A stretch of 6,222 nucleotides of DNA, from positions 1 through 6,222 of the forward strand of contig JAYEJW010000577.1 of the NCBI GenBank assembly GCA_034716535.1. Reading direction: 5' to 3'. The notes beneath the pieces are model-generated. The model made no database searches and was not told the DNA's origin. It was given only the letters and a program-made list of their open reading frames with translations. The DNA is from JAYEJW01 sp034716535. Its GTDB lineage: Bacteria; Pseudomonadota; Gammaproteobacteria; Chromatiales; Chromatiaceae. Made by a program: the position numbers and the translations under genes. Positions within the stretch are counted from its first letter, which is position 1, and each line of letters starts with the position of its first letter. Below, in pieces: positions 1 through 6,193 of the stretch.

Positions 1-101
1 AGCGGTAAAGACAGAAGATCCGGCTGGGGACCAACCCAAGAACATAGCTTTCAAGGAGTTCTCAAAACAACTTCTACTCTTTCCCACCTGCTAGGCCAAC
101 C
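1..101. other. Unidentified sequence abutting the broken RND gene
   Basis: Permease homology on the minus strand stops at the Glu codon at 102-104, and bases 1-101 no longer encode RND-like protein in any frame I read. Composition also changes: 49 of the first 100 bases are G or C, against about 70% inside the efflux genes. Plus-strand frame 1 is open through the whole stretch and on into the RND region, but I do not recognise the peptide. It could be the edge of an insertion element, an intron or another rearranged segment. No terminal inverted repeat or target duplication can be seen from this side alone. Confidence 0.5.
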
Positions 102-2558
102 CTCCACCGCCAACCGGCCTTCCGCATGGCGCAGCACCTCGAAGCCCCGCCGCGATCGCCACTCCGCTACCGCCGTCAGCGGCACCGACTCGCCGGACGG
201 CAGCCGGATGTTGAGCCGGTGGAGGCTGCTCAGGCGCGCGCGTTCGGACTCCGGCAGCTTGACGCGCACCTCTACCTCGTCCGCGCCGTCCTGGAATATC
301 TGGATCAGCTGGCCGTCAAATGCGGTGCGCAGCTGTGATCCCAAGTCCGCCACGGTCAGCCCGAGGGCCTCCCCCGCCGGGGTCAATGAGTAGATCAGCT
401 GCTCGCGGCCGTAGGCCATGTCGTCCTCCACCTCACTCACTCCCGCAATGCCGGAGATGGCCTCCGAGAGCTCCAGAGCCGCGTCCTTGAGCTGATCGGC
501 ACTGCCGCCGGATAGGCGCACCGTCAGATCCCGGCCGGGTGGTCCGGCGCGCCGCGAGACGATGGTGAAGCCCTCGAGCCCCGCAGGCAGCCGGATGCGC
601 TCGCGCCAGGCCTGGACGAACTGGTCGTTCCGGATGGGGCGTTCATCGGGCGCAACCAGCTCCACCTGCAAGGCACCGAGCTGATCGCCTCTGGCGCTCG
701 CGCCGCCCCCATGACCCGACGCGGCCTTGGAGCCATGACGGGCGACGGCCAGGTTCACGAGCCTGCCCTGGTCGAGCTCCCGCTCTGTCCGATACAGGGT
801 CTCCTCCAGGTGGGCCAGGAAAGCGTCAACCCGCACCCGCGGAGTGCCGGCCACGAAGGTCGCATTGGCAGATACGATCTTGGCCTCAGGCGTGGGAAAG
901 AAGACGAAGCTCAGCCGGCCTCCTGCCAGCAGGCCGGCGGCGATCGCAAGCAAGGCGACCGCAATGCTCACCGTAGTGAATCGGTTTTGGATGGCAAGCC
1001 GCGCAACGGGCCGGAAGAGCCGATCCCGGAAGTAGGCGAATCCTTGGTCCAGGCGGGCGCGCAATGAATCGGGATGCAGCTTGTGGGCGTGAATAAACGA
1101 ATGCCGCAGATGCCCCGGAAGAACGAGAAAGCTCTCCACCAAGGACGCGAGGATCACGCTCACGATCACCAACGGAATGGCGAAGAGGATGTTGCCGATG
1201 ATCCCCCCCACGAGCATCAGGGGCAGGAAAGCCGCAATGGTGGAGAGCGAGGAGGCGATGACCGGCGCAAACATCCGCCGGGCCCCTCCCTCGGCCGCCA
1301 ACAGGGGTTCCTCCCCGATCTGATAATGGGCGAGCGCGTCCTCCCCCACCACGATGGCGTCGTCGACGATGATGCCGAGGGCCATGATAAGGGCGAACAG
1401 GCTGATCATGTTGATGCTGCCGCCGGCCAGGTAGAGGATGAAGAGAGTCGCCAGGAAGGAGACAGGGATGCCCCAGGCGACCCAGAAGGCCACGCGGCCC
1501 GTCAGGAACAGGTAGAGGATGGCCACCACCAGCACCAGCCCGCCGGCGCCGTTCTTCACCAGGAGCATCATGCGCTCCTTGATGAGCTGCCAGGACTCGT
1601 CGTAAACGACGAGCTCGACGCCGGGCGGAAGACTCGGGCGCGTCTCCTCAAGCCACTGATCGAGGGTCCTCGCGGCAACCAGGGAGTTCCCCTGCTCGGC
1701 GCGCTTGAGCGAAAGCTCCACAACCGGCTCGCCGCTCATGCTCAGGAGCACGCCGCCGTCCCGAGGCCGGCGACTGATCTCGGCGATGTCTCCGAGGTCG
1801 ATGCGCACCTCACCCTCGGTCATCACGGGAACCCGGGCGAACTCCAGGGCGTCCCGCCGCTTGTCCAGGCTGCGCAGCTCCCGCGCCCCTTCGCCGCGGC
1901 CCACCGCGCCCGCAGGCAGGTCGCGGCTGAATGCGCCGACGCGCTGGCCGATGCCCTCGAGGCCGATCTCCAACTCCTCCAGGCGGGCGTTGTCCACCTG
2001 GATGCTGATCTCCTCCTCCGGGAGGCCGCTGATGTCCACCTTGTCGATGCCGAGGTCCAAGAGCTCGTTCTCGAAACGGCGGGCGAGGCGACGCATTTCC
2101 GCGGGATCGGTGAGGCCCTTGATGAGCACGCGGGCCACGTTCTCATAGCGGCTGAGGAGCGCCACCTCCGGCTTTTCGGCGTCCTGGGGAAGATTGCGGA
2201 ACTCATCCACGAACCGGCGCACCTGATCCAGGGCCAGCAGCGGGTCGGTGCCTTCCTTGAATTCCAGGGTAATGGATGAGATCCCCTGGCTGGAGGTGGA
2301 GGTCAGCTTGTGCAGGTTGTCCGCCGTGCGCAGGCGCTGCTCGAGGGGGTTGGTGATGCCGTCCTCCACATCCTCGGCGCTGGCACCCGTCCATAGGACC
2401 CGCACCGTGACGATGTCCAGATTGAAGTTCGGAAAGAACTGGACATTGAGCCTGTCGAGGGCCAACAGACCGCTGAGGATCATCATGGCCATCATGAGGT
2501 TGGCCGCCACCTTGTGGTGAGCGAACAATCCCAGTAGATCGTCCTTGTGCCCCTTCAC
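51..2558 (-). CDS. Efflux RND transporter permease subunit, C-terminally truncated
   Basis: This is an inner-membrane proton-driven efflux pump of the RND (AcrB/HAE-like) superfamily. It would normally export drugs or other toxic compounds with the adaptor encoded just upstream and an outer-membrane channel. TM1 lies near residues 16-35, followed by a large periplasmic pore domain (about 40-330). TM2-TM6 lie at about 337-480 and TM7 at about 528-548. The second periplasmic domain begins at about 555. The TM4 proton-relay acidic pair is present as Asp399-Asp400 in GIIVDDAIVVGED. Start is GTG at 2558, with GGAGG (2566-2570) seven bases before it, and it overlaps the adaptor stop by four bases. 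Family members are usually about 1,020-1,050 residues; this one has 835. Homology ends at Glu819 (102-104), followed by 16 unrelated residues, so TM8-TM12 and the TM10 relay residues are missing. It is almost certainly inactive as a pump, and the substrate cannot be told. Confidence 0.93.
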   Translation of the reverse strand: MKGHKDDLLGLFAHHKVAANLMMAMMILSGLLALDRLNVQFFPNFNLDIVTVRVLWTGASAEDVEDGITNPLEQRLRTADNLHKLTSTSSQGISSITLEFKEGTDPLLALDQVRRFVDEFRNLPQDAEKPEVALLSRYENVARVLIKGLTDPAEMRRLARRFENELLDLGIDKVDISGLPEEEISIQVDNARLEELEIGLEGIGQRVGAFSRDLPAGAVGRGEGARELRSLDKRRDALEFARVPVMTEGEVRIDLGDIAEISRRPRDGGVLLSMSGEPVVELSLKRAEQGNSLVAARTLDQWLEETRPSLPPGVELVVYDESWQLIKERMMLLVKNGAGGLVLVVAILYLFLTGRVAFWVAWGIPVSFLATLFILYLAGGSINMISLFALIMALGIIVDDAIVVGEDALAHYQIGEEPLLAAEGGARRMFAPVIASSLSTIAAFLPLMLVGGIIGNILFAIPLVIVSVILASLVESFLVLPGHLRHSFIHAHKLHPDSLRARLDQGFAYFRDRLFRPVARLAIQNRFTTVSIAVALLAIAAGLLAGGRLSFVFFPTPEAKIVSANATFVAGTPRVRVDAFLAHLEETLYRTERELDQGRLVNLAVARHGSKAASGHGGGASARGDQLGALQVELVAPDERPIRNDQFVQAWRERIRLPAGLEGFTIVSRRAGPPGRDLTVRLSGGSADQLKDAALELSEAISGIAGVSEVEDDMAYGREQLIYSLTPAGEALGLTVADLGSQLRTAFDGQLIQIFQDGADEVEVRVKLPESERARLSSLHRLNIRLPSGESVPLTAVAEWRSRRGFEVLRHAEGRLAVEGWPSRWERVEVVLRTP

Positions 2559-3787
2559 TGGATCGCCTCCACCCGCAGACCCTCCATGGCGTTGGGCATA
2601 TGGGTCAGGACGACGAGGTCGCCGGCGGCAAGCTCCGGGGAGCGCACCAGGAGACGCTCGCCCCCATTGCCGTCGCCCAACCCGCCCAGGCTCTCCACGC
2701 GAATGCCCTGCATGCGGCCCTCGACCAGCTTGTAGATCCGGTCGCCGCCGTAGACCGCCTGGAAGGGAACGGCCACCGCGTCCGCGCGCTCGGGACGCAC
2801 GAGCCGTAGCGAGATCATCTGGCCGAGACGCAGCACGTCCGCGTCTCCGTCCACAGCGAACAACCCGTCGACGCCGCTGGGATGGGCCTCGCCCGCCAGG
2901 CGCTTGAGGCGCAGCGGGACGCGGATCCCGCCGGCGTCCGCTGTTGCGGCGAGGGCCCCCTCGACCGCCAGGGCCTGGCGGATCTCCGCCTGATAGGGGG
3001 CCGGAATCAGGGCGCGTACCTCAAGACTCGCCAGGGAGTATATCCTCAACAACACGGCGTCCTGCTTGACCTGATCGCCGGCGGTCACCTCCACGCCGGC
3101 CACCACTCCGTCATAGGGTGCGGTGACGGTCGCCCGGTCGAAATCGAGCTCGATCTCCTCCAGCCGCGCGCGGGCGCTCAACAGCCGAGCCTCCAGGGCC
3201 TGGTGACGGGGAGGGTGATCGACGATGCTCATCTCCCGGCTGCTGACCGCGAGTGCCTGGCGGGCGAGTGCCTCTTCGGCGATGTCGAGATCCGTCTCGG
3301 ACCCCACCCGTTGCTTCGTCAACCTCTGGGCGCGCTCCACCCCGTCCCGCGCGATCTCGAGAAGCGTCTGCTCCTGCTCGAGGGCCTTTCGATCGGTCTC
3401 GAATCGGTTCGTCTCGCTCAAGATCTGCGCCTCGAGCTCAGCCACCTCCGCCTGCGCCTGGTGAAGGGCAGGCAGAAAATCCCGTTCGTCCAGACGGACC
3501 AAGAGCTGTCCCTGGGCGACCCAGTCACCGTCTCGAACCGGCACCTCCGCCACCCGCGCCTGTGCGGAGGCCGCTACCTTGAGTAGCTCCGGCGTCTCCG
3601 CCCGACCGTAGAGGGCCAGCTCCGGGGCGAGCGCCGAGGGCTCGACCGCCTCCACCTCCACCCGCCAGACGCGCTCCTGAACCGCGACCGGTGCCTGCTC
3701 CGGCCGCGTCGCCTTCAAGACATTGAACACAAGGAAACCGGCCGCGAGGATGAGAAGCGGGAGAGAGAACTTGAGGAGCTTGCGCAC
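2555..3787 (-). CDS. RND efflux periplasmic adaptor (HlyD/membrane fusion protein family)
   Basis: This is the adaptor that joins an RND permease to an outer-membrane channel; it is anchored in the inner membrane and reaches into the periplasm. Residues 1-5 are basic (MRKLLK) and 6-25 form one hydrophobic helix, an uncleaved anchor with no lipobox Cys. Residues 65-100 form the first half of the biotinyl-lipoyl domain (ARVAEVPVRDGDWVAQGQLL). Residues 103-215 are an Ala/Glu/Arg/Leu-rich coiled-coil hairpin. Residues 218-250 form the second lipoyl half (TVTAPYDGVVAGVEVTAGDQV), followed by a beta-barrel and a membrane-proximal domain to 410. The length is normal and the gene looks intact. It is first in the operon and overlaps the permease by four bases. 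Start is GTG at 3787, chosen because it gives the basic-plus-helix N-terminus; there is no clear Shine-Dalgarno. The frame is open back to a TAA at 3844-3842 without an ATG. With its permease truncated, the adaptor is probably an orphan. Confidence 0.93.
   Translation of the reverse strand: MRKLLKFSLPLLILAAGFLVFNVLKATRPEQAPVAVQERVWRVEVEAVEPSALAPELALYGRAETPELLKVAASAQARVAEVPVRDGDWVAQGQLLVRLDERDFLPALHQAQAEVAELEAQILSETNRFETDRKALEQEQTLLEIARDGVERAQRLTKQRVGSETDLDIAEEALARQALAVSSREMSIVDHPPRHQALEARLLSARARLEEIELDFDRATVTAPYDGVVAGVEVTAGDQVKQDAVLLRIYSLASLEVRALIPAPYQAEIRQALAVEGALAATADAGGIRVPLRLKRLAGEAHPSGVDGLFAVDGDADVLRLGQMISLRLVRPERADAVAVPFQAVYGGDRIYKLVEGRMQGIRVESLGGLGDGNGGERLLVRSPELAAGDLVVLTHMPNAMEGLRVEAIQ
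2566..2570 (-). promoter_or_regulatory. Ribosome binding site of the RND permease gene
   Basis: The minus strand reads GGAGG here, seven bases before the GTG at 2558-2556. This fixes the permease start inside the end of the adaptor gene and supports translational coupling through the GTGA overlap (2558-2555). Confidence 0.75.
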
Positions 3788-3824
3788 AAACAGGGGACCG
3801 AGAGAAGAATAATCCCTATAAAAT

Positions 3825-3841
3825 CGGGGTTCGAGGCCCCG
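3825..3841 (-). terminator. GC hairpin with short T-rich tail before the efflux operon
   Basis: CGGGG (3825-3829) pairs with CCCCG (3837-3841) around a 7-base loop. Read on the minus strand, the stem is followed directly by ATTTTAT, so it has the form of a weak intrinsic terminator or attenuator. It lies 37 bases upstream of the adaptor GTG. It could end transcription entering from the right or sit in the leader of the operon mRNA. The stem has only five pairs. Confidence 0.35.
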
Positions 3842-3861
3842 TTAACAACCGCAGCACCCGA

Positions 3862-3878
3862 GACTCCCCGTGGGAGTC
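3862..3878. repeat. Perfect 7-bp inverted repeat
   Basis: GACTCCC (3862-3868) and GGGAGTC (3872-3878) are perfect complements separated by three bases, a stable short hairpin on either strand. It has no T tract, so it is not an intrinsic terminator by itself. It lies between the divergent efflux operon and the small membrane protein gene, 20 bases from the hairpin at 3825-3841. It could be an RNA leader structure or an operator for a dimeric regulator. Confidence 0.5.
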
Positions 3879-3958
3879 ATGGTCCCGAAGCGAGGCACTA
3901 TCGGGTAGCGTGAGGTTTTGCCAGGGTTCAGGCGAACATCCGAGCGAAGGCGACACCC

Positions 3959-4114
3959 TTGAAGCCGCACACCAAGAAACTGCTGAGCGATGCCCTCATC
4001 CTCATCGGCATCCTCCTGATCCTCACCTTGCTCGCCAACGGCCAGATCGCCGCATCCGTGCTGATCATCATGCCCATGGTCTTCCTCATCTTCGGCAGCC
4101 GCAAACAGGAGTGA
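3959..4114 (+). CDS. Small two-helix membrane protein (51 residues), hypothetical
   Basis: A short reading frame starts TTG (3959-3961), with AAGG at 3947-3950 eight bases before it, and ends TGA at 4112-4114. The product begins with a basic, hydrophilic stretch (MKPHTKKLLSD). A first hydrophobic helix runs from about 12 to 26 (ALILIGILLILTLLA), then a short NGQ turn, then a second helix at about 30-46 (IAASVLIIMPMVFLIFG). The end is charged (SRKQE), giving a helical hairpin with both termini probably cytoplasmic. The frame is open back to a TGA at 3911-3913 with no ATG or GTG, so TTG is the only usual start. I do not recognise a family. It is divergent from the efflux operon, and a role in that pump is only a guess. 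The positive-hydrophobic-turn-hydrophobic-positive pattern is unlikely by chance. The overlapping longer frames on both strands read as shadows. Confidence 0.6.
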   Translation: MKPHTKKLLSDALILIGILLILTLLANGQIAASVLIIMPMVFLIFGSRKQE

Positions 4115-4290
4115 AACCTGCGCATAGCCGCTCACATGCGCCCGCGCTTGGCGGCACCGGTTGGACCGAAAAATGCTCAGCATCCGGTGGTCTCCGCGCC
4201 CGATGCCTCGTTCGATCGAATCTCCAACACTCAGAACCTCTCTCGCCAGACGAACCGACCCAGGCCAAGGCAACAGCGCAAGTGCTCTGC

Positions 4291-4524
4291 TACGATAGGG
4301 GCGAGAAATGGAACGCTTACCGGTCGATTCCCACTCTAAATCATCACCTCGTCTCGGCGGACCGACGACCCGTGGAGTGCCACGTACGATATTCTGGAGG
4401 TGATTGGAAGATTGTAGTTTTGCCGGAGGGTGATGCGTTGCCGACCACCTGGAGCAGGTATGCGTTTGGGCTGAGGGAACCCCATCCATATGACTACGTT
4501 TTCATCCAGTGCTACTACGCTTGA
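4291..4524 (+). pseudogene. Remnant of a Uma2-family (DUF820) endonuclease-like protein
   Basis: The translation opens with YDRGEKWNAYRSIPTLNHHL and continues with SADRRPVECHVRYSGGDWKI. This fits the C-terminal half of Uma2/DUF820 proteins, where YDRGEKF..YR.IPSL.EY.LV is followed by a short beta hairpin and a W. These proteins have a PD-(D/E)XK-like fold. A normal member has about 180-200 residues and carries its acidic catalytic residues before this point. Upstream of 4291 I see no Uma2 sequence in any frame, and no good start codon. The end (from about residue 55 of the fragment, GDALPTTW onward) also departs from the family before the TGA at 4522-4524. It is therefore a 5'-deleted and probably decayed piece with no catalytic core. 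Uma2 genes are often numerous and mobile in cyanobacteria and some other bacteria. Confidence 0.55.
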
Positions 4525-4548
4525 CACATCCACTGACCTTACTGTCAA
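4521..4548. promoter_or_regulatory. TTGACA promoter/operator-like inverted repeat before the KAP gene
   Basis: TTGACA at 4521-4526 is a perfect sigma-70 -35 hexamer, 60 bases before the KAP start. At a 17-base spacing the -10 is only GTCAAT (4544-4549), three of six matches; TATTTA (4551-4556) is better but too far away. The inverse TGTCAA lies at 4543-4548, so the two six-base arms form a perfect inverted repeat with a 16-base gap. That would suit a dimeric DNA-binding regulator. The element overlaps the stop of the Uma2 remnant. Confidence 0.35.
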
Positions 4549-4577
4549 TCTATTTATGTATTGCCACTTTTAACGCT

Positions 4578-4582
4578 AGGAG
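4578..4582 (+). promoter_or_regulatory. Ribosome binding site of the KAP gene
   Basis: AGGAG lies three bases before the TTG at 4586 and twelve before an in-frame GTG at 4595. Neither spacing is ideal. An in-frame TAG at 4577-4579 rules out any start further upstream, so the gene begins at 4586 or 4595. Confidence 0.5.
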
Positions 4583-4585
4583 CCA

Positions 4586-6187
4586 TTGATCAAAGTGTCT
4601 AGCGAACGTTCTCCCGACGAAACTGCTCAGGACAAGCACGTATCGGTGTCCGACAAGGTATCGTTTTCTGACAAAGTTACAGCCACAGTGATAAAGGGAG
4701 GACAGAAACCACCTCCCTCTAAAGAAGATGGTGCTAAGCAGAACAGCGAGCGGGCTCGGTCCGAGGCTGCCGTTGATACATCAAGGACGTTCCAGAGCAA
4801 TTCTAGCCAAGCGCCGGAGGAGGAAGCATCACGGCCCACGATTCCAGGCGGTATTCCCATCGCCTCGGCGGATAGACCCACAGCCGAGGATAAGTTGGGT
4901 AGAAAACCTCTAGTTCACACACTTGCTGGATTACTCGCATCATCAAACCAATCCCTACCCATAACCATTGCGCTTTTGGGGGATTGGGGCGCGGGTAAGT
5001 CCTCGGTTATTGAGCAACTAACGGAGCGGCTGCGTTTAATCACCGAAATCGATCAGAGAGCAACAGAGAAGCCGACTTGCTTCACACGGTGGCGTAAGCG
5101 CTTCAGAGCACTTCCGTCTGGGGACGAAAAAGACTCACGAGGTCGAAGGAGATGTCACTACCTTGTCGCCGTTTTCAACGCGTGGGAATACGAGCAGACG
5201 AAGAACATCCGTGCCGGGCTCGCTCAGCAAGTAGTCAGGGGGTTAACCAGCGGCTTGTCGTGGGCGGAAAAGTTCAGGTTGGCAGTTAAGAACGCTGCTA
5301 CCCAACATGGCTGGGAGTTCTATCGGGTGGTCGCGGGTCTTCTGGTTACATCCATTTCCCTCGGCATCGGTGCACTCAATGTAGACAAATTGGGAAGCTT
5401 GAACTCTTTTCAGTCGCTTCTTGGCACCGGCACAGCTGCAGCCTTGATCTTCGCCTTCGTTCGTACATGGCAACAAGCCCGACGCTTGTTGGAACATCCT
5501 CTTGCCGAGCGGCTGAGCACCTATCTTCGGTTGCCTAACTACGGCGAGCACCTTGGGGAAGTCCCTGTCATCAAGAGTGAAATCAAGTCTCTCTGCAATG
5601 CGCGCCTAGAGACTATCCCCAATGGACGTTTGCTTGTGATTGTAGACGACCTCGACCGTTGTCATCCGAAAGCGATCATTGACACACTGGACGCTATAAG
5701 GCTTGTCATGGATCTGGAAAACGTGGCCGTGATCCTTGCTATCGATGACAGAATCGCGTTCCGCGCTGTTGCCGAACACTACAAGGAACTCGCCGATGGA
5801 AGCCGCACCAAGGAGGAGATTGCTCGGGACTATTTGGGAAAGATCATCCAGATCCCGGTTAATCTTTATGACCCCCAGACCGAGCATATTAAAGCATTCG
5901 TAGAACAAGCCTTATTCCCAAAAGACGCTGAAAAGAGCAATTCGGAATCTCCGCGTAGAGACAAAAACGACATACAGACTGCGGAGCGAGAAACAGATAT
6001 CACCGATGAGCTAATGCGCGATACAAGTGTCGAGCAGAGACTTTTCGTAGAGCTGGTCGGCCATTTCGGCTACTCGAACCCACGTCAGCTAATCCCATAC
6101 CATTACCCACATCTCAGCGGGGACAGAGTCGCCCTGGGCTGGACACACGGAGCCGCGTCTGTTGAAATGCAGCCCCATCACAACTGA
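4586..6187 (+). CDS. KAP family P-loop NTPase, membrane-associated
   Basis: This is a KAP-family P-loop ATPase (STAND/AAA-like), a family that includes animal Kidins220/ARMS and the plasmid F phage-exclusion protein PifA. The N-terminal 105 residues are polar and probably disordered. Walker A is GDWGAGKSS (132-140). The family motif FNAWEYE is at 197-203. Two membrane segments (about 246-262 and 278-293) interrupt the ATPase core, as is usual for KAP. Walker B is LLVIVDDLDRC (349-359), with Asp354/Asp355 and Asp357-Arg358. VILAIDDRIAF (382-392) and DYLGKIIQIPV (415-425) are further KAP-typical blocks. The region around 440-480 is charged and linker-like. Near the end, GYSNPRQ (495-501) should lead into an IKRLHNSYR-like helix and at least some 100 more residues. 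Instead 32 atypical residues follow, so the C-terminus looks truncated or rearranged. Start is TTG at 4586, with GTG at 4595 as the alternative. GC is lower than in the efflux genes, a sign of transfer. A defence role is inferred from the family only. Confidence 0.88.
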   Translation: MIKVSSERSPDETAQDKHVSVSDKVSFSDKVTATVIKGGQKPPPSKEDGAKQNSERARSEAAVDTSRTFQSNSSQAPEEEASRPTIPGGIPIASADRPTAEDKLGRKPLVHTLAGLLASSNQSLPITIALLGDWGAGKSSVIEQLTERLRLITEIDQRATEKPTCFTRWRKRFRALPSGDEKDSRGRRRCHYLVAVFNAWEYEQTKNIRAGLAQQVVRGLTSGLSWAEKFRLAVKNAATQHGWEFYRVVAGLLVTSISLGIGALNVDKLGSLNSFQSLLGTGTAAALIFAFVRTWQQARRLLEHPLAERLSTYLRLPNYGEHLGEVPVIKSEIKSLCNARLETIPNGRLLVIVDDLDRCHPKAIIDTLDAIRLVMDLENVAVILAIDDRIAFRAVAEHYKELADGSRTKEEIARDYLGKIIQIPVNLYDPQTEHIKAFVEQALFPKDAEKSNSESPRRDKNDIQTAERETDITDELMRDTSVEQRLFVELVGHFGYSNPRQLIPYHYPHLSGDRVALGWTHGAASVEMQPHHN

Positions 6188-6193
6188 TGGGGC
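6172..6193. repeat. Perfect 8-bp inverted repeat over the KAP stop codon
   Basis: GCCCCATC (6172-6179) and GATGGGGC (6186-6193) are perfect complements around ACAACT (6180-6185). The TGA stop (6185-6187) lies at the loop-to-stem junction. No T tract follows, so it is a poor intrinsic terminator. It may be a Rho-independent-like mRNA 3' hairpin, or the end of a mobile element that replaced the KAP C-terminus. The 29 bases from 6194 to the window end show nothing recognisable. Confidence 0.5.

Noticed and set aside
51..104. A simple frameshift as the cause of the short RND protein.
   Set aside because: None of the three minus-strand frames from 101 to 1 resumes RND-like sequence, and base composition changes at the break.
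1074..2279. 401-codon open frame on the plus strand.
   Set aside because: It lies wholly antisense to the RND permease, is rich in His, Gly, Glu and Gln without domain patterns, and is a shadow of high-GC coding on the other strand.
2555..2558. The four-base overlap as a sign of a gene fusion or error.
   Set aside because: GTGA stop/start overlap with GGAGG seven bases upstream is ordinary translational coupling in an operon.
3825..3841. tRNA T-arm: CGGGG-TTCGAGG-CCCCG has the exact 5-7-5 form and TTCRA loop on the plus strand.
   Set aside because: No matching 5' acceptor strand, D-arm or anticodon arm lies upstream, the following TTAACAAC does not end in a usual discriminator-CCA, and a tRNA body would run into the adaptor start. 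A tRNA-derived attachment remnant remains only a remote possibility.
3842..4489. 215-codon open frame on the minus strand in the intergenic region.
   Set aside because: It runs antisense through both the small membrane protein and the Uma2 remnant and shows no domain or helix pattern. Only its last 12-18 codons are considered, as a possible leader peptide.
3910..4524. 204-codon plus-strand frame as a single intact gene.
   Set aside because: Its first part overlaps the small membrane protein in another frame and is His/Pro/Arg-rich shadow sequence. Only the part from 4291 has family character, so it is treated as a remnant.
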